Notes: generated by a model not told the origin, from the sequence alone. Shown: positions 52,377 through 60,576, counted from the first letter of the stretch. The stretch is 64,000 nucleotides of DNA from Chryseobacterium aurantiacum (GCF_003020585.1 NZ_PXUE01000001.1:930001-994000), one strand, 5' to 3'. Translations and numbers: made by a program.

Positions 52377-53954
52377 ATGCAAGAATCATTAGTAGAATAT
52401 GGAGCCCGAAGAGTGATCATTACGATCACGGCAATTCTTTGTGCTCTTCTTGAGATTGTGGACTCCACGATTGTGAATGTTGCCCTTAATGAAATGAAAG
52501 GGAACCTAGGAGCTACACTTTCAGAAGTGGGTTGGGTGATTACCGCCTATGCGATTGGAAATGTAATTGTTGTTCCAATGACCAGCTGGCTTTCACAGCA
52601 GTTTGGACGTAGAAATTATTTTGCAGCTTCCATTATCATATTTACGATATTTTCATTCTTATGCGGAAATGCTACAAATATCTGGGAACTGGTGTTCTTC
52701 AGACTCATGCAGGGAATTGGTGGTGGAGCACTTCTGGTAACATCGCAGACCATCATTACGGAATCTTATCCGATTGAAAAAAGAAGTATGGCACAAGCCA
52801 TTTATGGATTAGGAGTAATTATCGGACCAACATTAGGACCGCCATTGGGAGGGTATATTGTTGACAACTATAGCTGGCCGTATATTTTCTATATCAATAT
52901 TCCTATTGGGATAGCAGCAACTTTAATGACGCTTCAGTTTGTAAGAAGTCCGAAATATGCTGAAAAACGTAGGGTTTCAGATGTTGACTGGCTGGGAATT
53001 GCCTTATTGGCCTTAACCGTTGGTTCATTGCAGTTTATTCTGGAAAGAGGGCATGAGGAAGATTGGTTTGAAAGTGGAATGATTGTAACATTTACAACAA
53101 CTGCCATCTTAGGATTTATATTATTCCTCTGGCGTGAACTTACTTTCAAATATCCGATTGTGGAACTCCGGGTATTGAAAAATGGAAACTTAAGAATCGG
53201 AACGGTGATGTCGTTTGTGTTAGGATTTGGGTTGTATGGGTCAACATTTATCGTTCCGCTTTATACACAGAGTATTTTGGGATGGACGGCCCTTCAGTCG
53301 GGAGCATTGATGATTCCGGCAGCTTTAACAACAGCGTTCATGATGCCAATTATCGGGAAATTGTTGACGAGAGGAGCCAAGCAGCAGATATTGGTTTCCC
53401 TGGGGTTATTCATCTTCTTTGTTTATAGTTTCTGGGGATACAAAATTCTGACTCCTGATACCAGTAAAGATGCATTTTTCTGGATGCTTATTGTAAGAGG
53501 AGCCGGTTTGGGACTATTGTTTATTCCAATTACCTCTCTCTCATTAAGTACACTGAAAGGGCAGGAAATTGGTCAGGGAGCAGCCTTTACAGGAATGATG
53601 AGGCAGCTGGGAGGATCCTTTGGGATTGCAGCAATCACAACCTTTATAGCCAATGCAGGACAGAAATACAGGAATAACCTGATTTCTCATCTTGATGAAA
53701 ATAGCTTTGAAGTTCAGCAAAGGCTTGCTGCATTAAAGGCAAACTTTATAGCCAAAGGAATGACTCCGGATGCTGCAATGAATGCCGCCTATAAGATGCT
53801 TGACCTATCTGTAACGAAGCAGGCAACCGTATTATCCTATATGGATGTATTTCTTTACCTCGGGGTAATATTCTTAGTATGTATTCCGTTTATCTTATTT
53901 ATAAAAGAAAGAAAAAGTAAAGAAAAAATAGATTTGAGTGAAGCCATGCACTAA
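52377..53954 (+). CDS. DHA2 family MFS multidrug efflux permease (EmrB-like)
   Basis: A 525-residue inner-membrane drug/proton antiporter with 14 transmembrane helices. Family motifs: LEIVDSTIVNVALNEMKGNLGAT near 24 (motif D1-like), SQQFGRRNYFAASIIIF near 68 (motif A), LMQGIGGGALLVTSQTIITESYP near 104 (motif B) and GLGVIIGPTLGPPLGGYI near 139 (motif C). EmrB-type pumps work with an EmrA adaptor and TolC, as encoded here. A 153-bp gap with repeats precedes it. The drug range is unknown. Confidence 0.95.
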   Translation: MQESLVEYGARRVIITITAILCALLEIVDSTIVNVALNEMKGNLGATLSEVGWVITAYAIGNVIVVPMTSWLSQQFGRRNYFAASIIIFTIFSFLCGNATNIWELVFFRLMQGIGGGALLVTSQTIITESYPIEKRSMAQAIYGLGVIIGPTLGPPLGGYIVDNYSWPYIFYINIPIGIAATLMTLQFVRSPKYAEKRRVSDVDWLGIALLALTVGSLQFILERGHEEDWFESGMIVTFTTTAILGFILFLWRELTFKYPIVELRVLKNGNLRIGTVMSFVLGFGLYGSTFIVPLYTQSILGWTALQSGALMIPAALTTAFMMPIIGKLLTRGAKQQILVSLGLFIFFVYSFWGYKILTPDTSKDAFFWMLIVRGAGLGLLFIPITSLSLSTLKGQEIGQGAAFTGMMRQLGGSFGIAAITTFIANAGQKYRNNLISHLDENSFEVQQRLAALKANFIAKGMTPDAAMNAAYKMLDLSVTKQATVLSYMDVFLYLGVIFLVCIPFILFIKERKSKEKIDLSEAMH

Positions 53955-53963
53955 ATTTTAATA

Positions 53964-53994
53964 AAAACCTCCGAAAATATCGGAGGTTTTTTTT
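53964..53994 (+). terminator. Terminator closing the efflux operon
   Basis: AAACCTCCGA at 53965-53974 pairs with TCGGAGGTTT at 53980-53989 around a 5-nt loop, followed by T5. Confidence 0.9.
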
Positions 53995-54156
53995 GTATTA
54001 AAATGATCATGAAACCGGGTGTATTTTAGGTTTCAATAAGCTTACATTTTTTTAATTATACCCTCACTTACCCGACTATCTTTTTTTATAAATTAATATC
54101 ACTTATTGGAGAATTTATTTATTTTTTTTAGCTTTACAGTACCAAATGAAAAAAAT

Positions 54157-54395
54157 ATGAATAGATTCCCATATCCTTATGATGCCTTTTCAAAAGGTAG
54201 AGATTGGAATGTAATATTCCTGCCCCATTTATAAATCAAAATCCAGATTGTACCATAGCTTCAAATGAGCTGTCATACTTGTTTTTATATGAAAGTAAAG
54301 ACCTATGCTCCTTATTTCCAAATCTGTATAATGGAGTAGGGAACTATAGCTTTTTCTCCATTGCAGGTATTTATTATAAAAAATTTAATAATTGA
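54157..54395 (+). pseudogene. Possible frameshifted small ORF in a 480-bp gap
   Basis: An ATG at 54157 opens a 25-residue frame (MNRFPYPYDAFSKGRDWNV onwards) that stops at 54234. The overlapping next frame, with ATG 54204, runs 63 residues to 54395 (ending AGIYYKKFNN). Read together with a shift near 54210 they would make one protein of about 80 residues. No family is recognised. The rest of 53995-54474 shows only AT-rich sequence. Confidence 0.25.
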
Positions 54396-54474
54396 ATTTC
54401 ATTAAAATGATACTGTATTTTATGATTTAAACCATTTATATCAACTAATAACCAAAACTTTATAAAACTTAAAT

Positions 54475-55071
54475 ATGAATCCAACACAACTGCCGGAAAC
54501 CTTTAGGGCTCTATCAGATTTCAGGAAAAACGATATTTACCTTCCCGAAATGGATCAGGCTCAGATCATATCAGACTTCTTTCCCCAAACCTTTACAGAA
54601 TTAACCCAGCGGCTTTCCGATATTACCGGAGCCTTTTACGGAGGTTTGCTTAAACAAGCAGGAAAACTATATGGTGCCGAAGCTATTGAACAGCTTTCCA
54701 ATACCTTTATGTATGATTTAGGATCAAGAATGACCCTGAAAAATCTAGAAACAAAACCCAATTTACAACCAGGGATTCCCGCAGCGGCAAAAATCCTTAT
54801 AGGAGCAATTTTTACATCCAGTCCCGAATATAATTTTGAATTTAAAGAATTAAATGACCACAGAGTTGAAATGATGATCAAAGGAGTTGATCGTTACCAT
54901 AAAATCACACAAAGTCTTCAGATCGCAGGACTGCTGAAATGGCCGGTCATAAAACCCTTTGTACAAGGAGTATGCGATACAATGGGGCTGGATGTTTTAC
55001 TTGAAATGAAAGTCCTGAAGCTGGATCCTGATAGTTCATGTATTTATCAGGTAAATGTGACAGAAAAATAA
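54475..55071 (+). CDS. Cytosolic protein of unknown function
   Basis: A 198-residue soluble protein without a signal peptide. A mixed alpha/beta sequence with PQTFTELTQRLSDITGAFYGGLLKQAGKLYG (about 39-69), MYDLGSRMTLKNLE and GIPAAAKILIGAIFTSSPEYNFEF, and a C-terminal VCDTMGLDVLLEMKVLKLD strand pair. The overall look recalls 4-vinyl-reductase-like or amino-thiazoline hydrolase-like folds, but I cannot assign it. It is a single gene with its own terminator. Confidence 0.75.
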   Translation: MNPTQLPETFRALSDFRKNDIYLPEMDQAQIISDFFPQTFTELTQRLSDITGAFYGGLLKQAGKLYGAEAIEQLSNTFMYDLGSRMTLKNLETKPNLQPGIPAAAKILIGAIFTSSPEYNFEFKELNDHRVEMMIKGVDRYHKITQSLQIAGLLKWPVIKPFVQGVCDTMGLDVLLEMKVLKLDPDSSCIYQVNVTEK

Positions 55072-55121
55072 GATGTTTAAAAATTAAATGATTAAAAATT
55101 AGATCATTAAACATCAATAGG

Positions 55122-55143
55122 AGCGGACTTTAGTCCGCTTTTA
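55122..55143 (+). terminator. Terminator after the 54475-55071 gene
   Basis: AGCGGACT at 55122-55129 pairs with AGTCCGCT at 55132-55139, then T residues. The loop is only 2 nt as drawn, so the top base pair is probably open. Confidence 0.65.
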
Positions 55144-55202
55144 TAATTAAATAATATCATCCGTATAACTTTATCCAAAACTGAAAAACAGCTGAAAATC
55201 AT

Positions 55203-55327
55203 ATCTCATACCATTTCTCTGTTGGCAACCGCAAAGACGCAAAAATTCGTTTTCTTCCCTCACCATGTAAAATGTGATAGATAAAAACTTACGTCTTTGC
55301 GTTTCCCAACAAATTATATCATGAGAT
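55203..55327. repeat. Large imperfect inverted-repeat element
   Basis: Nested matching arms: ATCTCAT (55203) with ATGAGAT (55321), GTTGG (55221) with CCCAAC (55305), and CGCAAAGACG (55230-55239) with CGTCTTTGCG (55292-55301). The spacer is about 50 nt. It ends 7 bp before the DoxX gene's stop codon. It is probably a mobile or REP-like intergenic element. Confidence 0.65.
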
Positions 55328-55333
55328 TCAAAT

Positions 55334-56347
55334 CTATCGGATAATTTCCGTCCATTCAATACCACTGATGTCAATCAGTTTCAACGAGTGAATCTCCTCC
55401 TTTTGAAGAATGTCAAGAATACTGAAACTAACATCTGCCTTGGCGCCCAACGGAATTATAAGGCTGTGTTTTCCCGGTTTTACCTTGGCGACATAATGAT
55501 TCTTAATACTTTCTTTAGATAACTTTGACAGTTGTTTTTGATCCAGCTCCTTTAAAATATTTCCGTTTTTATCCAAAAGATGGATGCCAATAAGGAAAGA
55601 CCCATACACATCTGCACCTTCTGTTCTGTACACCTCAAATTTAAGATCCGAGTTATTGTGTGAAATATTGGAGATTTCAAGCTTTGGCTTCACCGATTTA
55701 TTATGAAGTGTTCCCCAGACCCCGCCATGAAAATACTGATTGGTGTAAAGAGTAAGACCAAAGATAATTAAAGAACCCGCCAACACGAGTGTTTTAGGCT
55801 TTGAAACAGGAAGATCCCCGGATCCCAGCCATTGAAACCACTTTCTTTGGGTGAAACTCTTGTTTTTCTTCATCAGGTAATGGTCCAGAGAATAAGGCCC
55901 ACTACCCGTAAGAAACAAAACAAAACCTCCTGCAACCCCAAGAACTCCAATTTGCCATTCGTCAAGACATGTGGTACCTAGCCAACCTGAGCCTAATAAA
56001 ATTCCCATGGCAAGACTGAAGATCCCAATGCTCATCAATCGTGTAAAAAGACCAAGAATGATTAATAATCCTACAATAGCTTCAATAATGGTAAATATCA
56101 TCATAGACCGCTGCAATGCATCAGGATGGGTTACCAGATATTCTATAACGGGTTTAATTCCTAAGGCATTCGGTAAAAAATGATTGAATTTTTCCCCGAT
56201 ATATCCCTTTTCATCAGGAATAAGCTTGTTTTCAAGGATTAGTCTGCGCCAAAAAGCTGAGAAATAAGTCCATCCGATTACCATTCGGAGGGATAAAGTA
56301 TATAATCCGGCCAAATCAGAAGACTGGCTGTTTGTAGTATGTTTCAT
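55334..56347 (-). CDS. DoxX family membrane protein (TQO small subunit DoxD-like)
   Basis: A 337-residue protein with about five transmembrane helices in residues 10-200, then a 130-residue soluble region. SLRMVIGWTYFSAFWRRLIL near 15 and FTRLMSIGIFSLAMGILLGSGWLG near 100 match DoxD/DoxX. The C-terminal part resembles the DoxA-type beta domain of thiosulfate:quinone oxidoreductase, with VYGSFLIGIHLLDKNG. In Sulfolobales the complex oxidises thiosulfate; in Bacteroidota the role is unknown. It is the third gene of a minus-strand set with the 125-residue protein and the hydrolase. Confidence 0.85.
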   Translation of the reverse strand: MKHTTNSQSSDLAGLYTLSLRMVIGWTYFSAFWRRLILENKLIPDEKGYIGEKFNHFLPNALGIKPVIEYLVTHPDALQRSMMIFTIIEAIVGLLIILGLFTRLMSIGIFSLAMGILLGSGWLGTTCLDEWQIGVLGVAGGFVLFLTGSGPYSLDHYLMKKNKSFTQRKWFQWLGSGDLPVSKPKTLVLAGSLIIFGLTLYTNQYFHGGVWGTLHNKSVKPKLEISNISHNNSDLKFEVYRTEGADVYGSFLIGIHLLDKNGNILKELDQKQLSKLSKESIKNHYVAKVKPGKHSLIIPLGAKADVSFSILDILQKEEIHSLKLIDISGIEWTEIIR

Positions 56348-56398
56348 TGAAATTAATATTGTATTATAAAAAACTTGAATTAATGCATTTTAAAAATA

Positions 56399-56755
56399 TT
56401 AAATCATGCTTAATTTCAGTCTTTTAAATAAAATATATTTCGGAGGGCTGTTACCTGTAGTATGCCCTGAGTATTCATTGAAAAATATCTTTTCTTCTCG
56501 AATATTGCTTGTAGTGGAATCAAAAGCGAAAAAGAATTTTTTGTTGATAATCTTAGCTTCGGTTTTTGAAACAGAAGTTTTAGAAGAATGGGTAGCTATA
56601 TCGCAATTTTGGGAAAGTCCTGAGGTCGTTTTTACCTTGTTTAATCCGCTGATGTATTGTATGTCAAAAATGTCCAGAACATTTCTTTTAACAGAACATG
56701 GGGATAACGAAAACACCAGTATAAGCATCGTAATGATGGCTCTGTAGGTCTTCAT
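56399..56755 (-). CDS. Small exported protein of unknown function upstream of doxX
   Basis: 118 residues from the ATG at 56755 (MKTYRAIITMLILVFSLSPCS), which gives a clear signal peptide; an upstream ATG at 56776 adds seven residues but lies almost on the predicted transcription start. The mature part is polar with NVLDIFDIQYISGLNK and KIINKKFFFAFDSTT, no recognised domain. It lies 51 bp upstream of doxX on the same strand and may be its partner. A plus-strand reading of the same bases (56406-56747) has no signal peptide and was rejected. Confidence 0.6.
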   Translation of the reverse strand: MKTYRAIITMLILVFSLSPCSVKRNVLDIFDIQYISGLNKVKTTSGLSQNCDIATHSSKTSVSKTEAKIINKKFFFAFDSTTSNIREEKIFFNEYSGHTTGNSPPKYILFKRLKLSMI

Positions 56756-56781
56756 ATGAACTTTGGTATTTGACATTTTTA

Positions 56782-56789
56782 CAAAACTA
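56782..56789 (-). promoter_or_regulatory. -7 box of the small exported protein-doxX unit
   Basis: On the minus strand TAGTTTTG matches TAnnTTTG, with a TTG 21 nt upstream. Transcription would start near 56776, which supports translation from the ATG at 56755. Confidence 0.45.
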
Positions 56790-56793
56790 CACT

Positions 56794-57708
56794 TTATTTT
56801 AATTTCAGCTCAATAAATTTTAAAAATTCATCCTGTTGGTCTACGAATAAATAATGGGAACAGTTATCAATAAGTTTAAAGTTTTCTTTTCCTACAATAT
56901 TTTTAAGATCGTTGAACTGTTTCTCGGAGAATATACCATCATTTTTCCCATACACTGCATACATAGGAATACCTTTTCTTTTGATTGTTTTTAAAATAAT
57001 TGTATTATCAAGGTTATTCAATCGCTCATTTTGGTAGAACCTGATAGGAGAGTTGGCATTTCTGATATTGTTTTGATAGAATTCGCCGGCTTGATATTCT
57101 TTCCTTAAATTTTCACTTTCCGGGGTAGGGCTGGGCATATCAAAGAAATTAAGTTTACTAGCTGTTTCGTAGCATCTTTTTCGGTAGGATGCAGAATTTT
57201 TATCAAGATTTTCTATTTCAGAAATCTCTTTTAATTGAGCAGGCTCATTTTTGAAATGTTCTTTGGCTTGCTTTAAGATATGATCATAGGTTTCCTGTTG
57301 GGTAAATAATGCCCCAGCAAGGGTAAGTGATTTCACTTTTTCAGGAAACTGACTGGTAAATAATGTTCCGATAATTCCTCCGAAACTATGGGCAAGAATA
57401 TGTGCTTTTTTAATCTTGTAGGTGTTGTAGACCTGTTTTAAATCTTCAAAACTTTCTTTGAAAGTCATTGTTGCATTCTCATCTTTGGATCGCCCCTCTC
57501 CGCGTCTGTCATAAGCAATAACGTAAAACCCTTTATCAGCAAGCTTTTGTGCAGTAGTTCCTTCAAATAAAGTAGCGTTTCCACTTGGCCCGCCATGAAT
57601 AAAGATTACAGGTGGATTTTTTTTGTTTCCATAAGCCTTGGAGTATATATTTTGAGCATTTGCGAAACTTAGAAATAAGGAAAACAGAAAGGATATGAGA
57701 AATTTCAT
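56794..57708 (-). CDS. Exported alpha/beta hydrolase (proline iminopeptidase-like)
   Basis: A 304-residue hydrolase with a signal peptide (MKFLISFLFSLFLSFANAQ). VIFIHGGPSGNATLFEGTTAQKLADKGFYVIAYDRRGEGRS near 34 is the HGGPG-type oxyanion motif of proline-iminopeptidase relatives. The nucleophile elbow AHSFGGIIG is near residue 107, and NCSHYLFVDQQDEF supplies the catalytic His. The substrate is unknown. It precedes the small protein and doxX on the same strand but a separate promoter lies after it. Confidence 0.88.
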   Translation of the reverse strand: MKFLISFLFSLFLSFANAQNIYSKAYGNKKNPPVIFIHGGPSGNATLFEGTTAQKLADKGFYVIAYDRRGEGRSKDENATMTFKESFEDLKQVYNTYKIKKAHILAHSFGGIIGTLFTSQFPEKVKSLTLAGALFTQQETYDHILKQAKEHFKNEPAQLKEISEIENLDKNSASYRKRCYETASKLNFFDMPSPTPESENLRKEYQAGEFYQNNIRNANSPIRFYQNERLNNLDNTIILKTIKRKGIPMYAVYGKNDGIFSEKQFNDLKNIVGKENFKLIDNCSHYLFVDQQDEFLKFIELKLK

Positions 57709-57802
57709 CGTTGAAGTTTTGAAAGGCCTAAACTACTAAATATTTTCAGCAAAGTATAGCATTGAAATTAATTTTTACAATAAAGCTGTTTAAACTTTTT
57801 TA

Positions 57803-58014
57803 TTAAACCACAAAGGATATACAAAAGCTTTTTAAACACTTAAGCTATTTAAGTGATCTACTTTGTGTACAAGGAAGGACACTCAAGTTTTGTTGAAAAT
57901 CAAAGATTTTCATCTTATGTGAACTTAATTGTGCAGTATTTCCTTACACTTTCTAAAGTGTACTAAAGTGTTAAAAACATAAAACCTTTTGTGACTTTTG
58001 TGGTTAAGTTTAAA
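57803..58014. repeat. Long imperfect inverted-repeat element
   Basis: The 396-bp gap between the hydrolase and the MazG-like gene holds no ORF but a large inverted repeat: TTAAACCACAAAGG at 57803-57816 faces CCTTTTGTGACTTTTGTGG at 57985-58003 with further matches (CAAAAG, TTTTTAAACACTT). The ACCACAAAG end resembles the ACCGCAAAGACG of the element at 55203-55327, so both may belong to one family. Confidence 0.6.
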
Positions 58015-58104
58015 CAGACTTAATTATAAAAAATAAAAAGACTTCTCTACTGACTAACAGTTGTCACAATCCTGCCTTATCTTTATATCCTGAAATAACA
58101 AAAT

Positions 58105-58422
58105 ATGGAGACAAATAATTTTGATAAAATCATAAAACGTTCCTTGGATATCAGAGAGAAGTATCATCAACTGGAAATAAAAGGTAACGGAACTCCATGG
58201 ACATTGGAAGAAGATGCTCTTGCTTATCTTACTGATGCAGGATTGGTCGGGAGAAATGTAATGTCTCATGAGAAAACGTGGCTGAAAAAAGATTCGGCTG
58301 AAGAATTGGAACATAAGTTAGCTGAAAATATATGGTGGCTGATTGTTCTGTCAGAACGTATGGATATTGATATTAAAGATGCCCTGGAGAAATTCTTAAC
58401 TAAAACAGAAAATATATTCTAA
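58105..58422 (+). CDS. MazG-like nucleotide pyrophosphohydrolase-related protein
   Basis: A 105-residue soluble helical protein. GNGTPWTLEEDALAYLTDAGLVGRNVMSHEKTW and the helix AEELEHKLAENIWWLIVLSERMDIDIKDALEKFL resemble all-alpha NTP pyrophosphatases of the MazG type, where an ExxE...ExxD set binds Mg. Only part of that set is clear, so a hydrolase role is tentative. The stop overlaps the start of the tag gene by 1 nt, so the two are coupled, which fits a nucleotide-sanitising or DNA-repair pair. Confidence 0.6.
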   Translation: METNNFDKIIKRSLDIREKYHQLEIKGNGTPWTLEEDALAYLTDAGLVGRNVMSHEKTWLKKDSAEELEHKLAENIWWLIVLSERMDIDIKDALEKFLTKTENIF

Positions 58423-58967
58423 TGAGTTATTGTTTAGCAATAGAGAACATGCAGCCCGAAAGCAGAAAAGAACTGCACAAAAATTACCACGACAATTATT
58501 ACGGATTTCCCATTCATGATGATAATGAATTATTTGGAAGGCTGATCTTGGAAATCAATCAGGCAGGGCTGAGCTGGGAAACGGTTCTGAAAAAGGAAGA
58601 AAGCTTCAGAAAGGCATACGACAATTTTGATATCAAAAAAATAGCAGCCTACACGGAGCAAGACCGAGAAAGATTATTGAATGACACTGGTATTATCCGA
58701 AATAAACTGAAAGTGAATGCGGCTATCGAAAACGCCAAAACCATTATTGAATTACAAAAAGAAATGGGTTCATTTGAAAAATGGCTGGAGCATCATCATC
58801 CTAAAACATTACAGGAATGGATGAAGCTTTTTAAGAAAACATTCAAATTTACAGGAGGAGAAATTGTTAACGAATTTTTGATGAGTACAGGATATCTGAA
58901 GGGGGCGCATCATGAAACTTGCCCTATTCATGCAAAAGTTTTAGAACAAAAACCTTTGTGGAAATAA
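58422..58967 (+). CDS. tag: DNA-3-methyladenine glycosylase I
   Basis: A 181-residue Tag-type glycosylase that excises 3-methyladenine from alkylated DNA. NYHDNYYGFPIHDDNELFGRLILEINQAGLSWETVLKKEESFRKAYDNF is the family signature, with the Glu/Gln of LEINQAGLSW near the active site. Zinc ligands are expected at Cys4 and His19-region and at HHETCPIH near the C-terminus. RLLNDTGIIRNKLKVNAAIENA is the helix-hairpin-helix region. It is fused in translation to the MazG-like gene and ends at a strong terminator. Confidence 0.93.
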   Translation: MSYCLAIENMQPESRKELHKNYHDNYYGFPIHDDNELFGRLILEINQAGLSWETVLKKEESFRKAYDNFDIKKIAAYTEQDRERLLNDTGIIRNKLKVNAAIENAKTIIELQKEMGSFEKWLEHHHPKTLQEWMKLFKKTFKFTGGEIVNEFLMSTGYLKGAHHETCPIHAKVLEQKPLWK

Positions 58968-58980
58968 TTTGATACAATAT

Positions 58981-59019
58981 AAACATGCCGACAGATTTTT
59001 CTGTCGGCATGTTTTTTTT
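58981..59019. terminator. Terminator between tag and the convergent gene
   Basis: AACATGCCGACAG at 58982-58994 pairs perfectly with CTGTCGGCATGTT at 59001-59013, followed by T6. Confidence 0.9.
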
Positions 59020-59527
59020 ATCTTAGATTTCTTACGGAAACATCAGGTTTTTCACCCTGAGGAACAATGAAGATGGCGTTATCACTAATGCTATCACCCG
59101 GATCAAAATAATAGCTTCCGGTTACAGGAATTGTACTGGTCGTAAATTTTCCGGATTTGTCGTACGCTGAATAAGTTACATTAATAATCTGAGCTTTCAT
59201 CTTCAGTTCAATTTTTTTAGAAGTAAGCCTTGCTCCGGTTGCATTGATGCAGTCTAGCTCTATAAGGTTGGTATTGCTTACAATCTGTGGAAATGCAGAC
59301 AATCTGATATTGTATGCCTTGTCCGAAGTGTTTTTCACAGTTGCAGATACTTTGTAACGGTCATACTGCTTTCCTCCGGATTCAATACTTTCTTTGTTGA
59401 GAATGTTGAATGTGATATTCATCCCATTGACTTCCAGAGTCTGGCCGTCGGAAATTTTTTGAGCGCGTAAGGATGTTCCCAAAAAAATAATAGTCGTGAG
59501 GGTAATTAAAAAAGTTAAGCTTTTCAT
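59018..59527 (-). CDS. Exported beta-rich protein of unknown function
   Basis: A 169-residue protein with a signal peptide (MKSLTFLITLTTIIFLGTSLRA). The mature part looks like an immunoglobulin-like fold: TLEVNGMNITFNILNKESI, YDRYKVSATVKNTSDKAYNIRLSAF, SYYFDPGDSISDNAIFIVPQGEKP. It is a monocistronic unit next to the HxlR regulator, in the same direction. No enzyme motif is visible. Confidence 0.75.
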   Translation of the reverse strand: MKSLTFLITLTTIIFLGTSLRAQKISDGQTLEVNGMNITFNILNKESIESGGKQYDRYKVSATVKNTSDKAYNIRLSAFPQIVSNTNLIELDCINATGARLTSKKIELKMKAQIINVTYSAYDKSGKFTTSTIPVTGSYYFDPGDSISDNAIFIVPQGEKPDVSVRNLR

Positions 59528-59585
59528 TTTGTTAATTTGTGAGTTTAATGAGTATTAAATGTACGTAAAATAACAAAACAAAGAA

Positions 59586-59954
59586 TTATTTACTTTCTTT
59601 TGTAAGTTCTTTATGCTCTTTTCCCCATTTTTCAAATTCTAAGATAATGGGTTTTAGTTTATAACCAATATCTGTCAGTTCATATTCTACCCGTGGCGGT
59701 ACTTCCGCATATACCGTTCTTGTAATGATTTTGTCTTGCTCCAATCTGCGGAGTTGAAGAGTCAGCATACGTTCTGTAATGTTTTGGAGACGTTTCTTTA
59801 ATTCTCCAAATCTCATTTTGCCATTAATCAGATAGCAACAGATGGCAAGTGCCCATTGACCTCCAATAATATTAGAGGCATAAATCTCTGGACATTCATC
59901 AGCAAGGGCTTTCTTATTGGCGAAATTGGTTGAGGTTTCCTTTATTTTAGTCAT
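59586..59954 (-). CDS. HxlR family winged-helix regulator
   Basis: A 122-residue regulator with a single winged helix: CPEIYASNIIGGQWALAICCYLINGKMRFGELKKRLQNITERMLTLQLRRLEQDKII. The Cys in ECPEIY (about residue 20) corresponds to the redox-sensing cysteine of HxlR relatives such as QorR and YodB, and the following wing (PPRVEYELT) is canonical. It is divergent from an NAD(P)H oxidoreductase gene that is probably its target. An 11-bp inverted repeat lies between them. Confidence 0.92.
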   Translation of the reverse strand: MTKIKETSTNFANKKALADECPEIYASNIIGGQWALAICCYLINGKMRFGELKKRLQNITERMLTLQLRRLEQDKIITRTVYAEVPPRVEYELTDIGYKLKPIILEFEKWGKEHKELTKESK

Positions 59955-59955
59955 T

Positions 59956-60009
59956 ACTTACATTTTTTATAGTACCATACAATAGGTTGCTAATGTACAA
60001 AATGTAAGT
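59956..60009. promoter_or_regulatory. Inverted repeat in the HxlR/oxidoreductase intergenic region
   Basis: ACTTACATTTT at 59956-59966 and AAAATGTAAGT at 59999-60009 are exact inverted copies 32 nt apart. The first lies 2 nt from the hxlR ATG, the second 10 nt before the -7 box of the oxidoreductase. HxlR dimers binding both sites could control both genes. Confidence 0.55.
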
Positions 60010-60018
60010 TACGTGTCG

Positions 60019-60026
60019 TAATTTTG
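60019..60026 (+). promoter_or_regulatory. -7 box of the NAD(P)H oxidoreductase gene
   Basis: TAATTTTG matches TAnnTTTG, 19 nt before the ATG at 60046. No TTG is found at standard spacing, so it may depend on relief of the HxlR repressor or on another factor. Confidence 0.45.
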
Positions 60027-60045
60027 CGATAGAAATTTAAACATA

Positions 60046-60576
60046 ATGAAAACATTAGTTATTGTCACACACCCTGATATTGAAAAATCAATCATTAACA
60101 AAAGATGGATAGAGGAATTGGCCAAATATCCTGAAAAGTATACAGTTCATCAATTATACGAAGCTTATCCTGACGGAAAAATTAATGTAGCTAGGGAGCA
60201 AGCGTTGATGGAATCCTATGATAAAATTGTATTTCAGTTTCCTTTCTACTGGTTCAGCAGTCCGCCCATGTTAAAGCAATGGCTTGATGAGGTTGTTTTG
60301 TATGGCTGGGCTTATGGAAGTAACAGTGGATTTAAACTGGAGGGAAAAAAAATGTCATTGGCTGTCACTGCCGGAATTGATAAAGAAGGCTATAGCGAGT
60401 CAGGAGAATATAAGTACACGATGAATGAGCTTTTCCGTCCCTATGAGCTGACCTTTGATTATATTAAAGCGAAATATGAAGAACCTTTTGTATACTACGG
60501 TATAGAGCGTGATTCTTCTTCGGAATGGATTGAAAATAGTGTTCCGAAGTATCTGGAGTTTTTAGATTCTCTTTAG
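60046..60576 (+). CDS. NAD(P)H-dependent oxidoreductase (flavodoxin-2 fold)
   Basis: A 176-residue quinone/modulator-type flavoprotein. MKTLVIVTHPDIEKSIINKRWIEEL is the flavodoxin-2 start, and YDKIVFQFPFYWFSSPPMLKQWLDEVVLYGWAYG near 60 is the FMN-binding signature (FPxYW). GKKMSLAVTAGIDKEGYSESGEY near 104 continues the fold. It probably reduces quinones to protect against electrophiles. The divergent HxlR regulator with a redox Cys supports a role in electrophile response. Confidence 0.93.
   Translation: MKTLVIVTHPDIEKSIINKRWIEELAKYPEKYTVHQLYEAYPDGKINVAREQALMESYDKIVFQFPFYWFSSPPMLKQWLDEVVLYGWAYGSNSGFKLEGKKMSLAVTAGIDKEGYSESGEYKYTMNELFRPYELTFDYIKAKYEEPFVYYGIERDSSSEWIENSVPKYLEFLDSL

Noticed and set aside
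56406..56747. A plus-strand ORF of 113 residues opposite the small exported protein
   Set aside because: The minus-strand frame has a signal peptide, a promoter-like box and fits the doxX operon; the plus strand has none of these.
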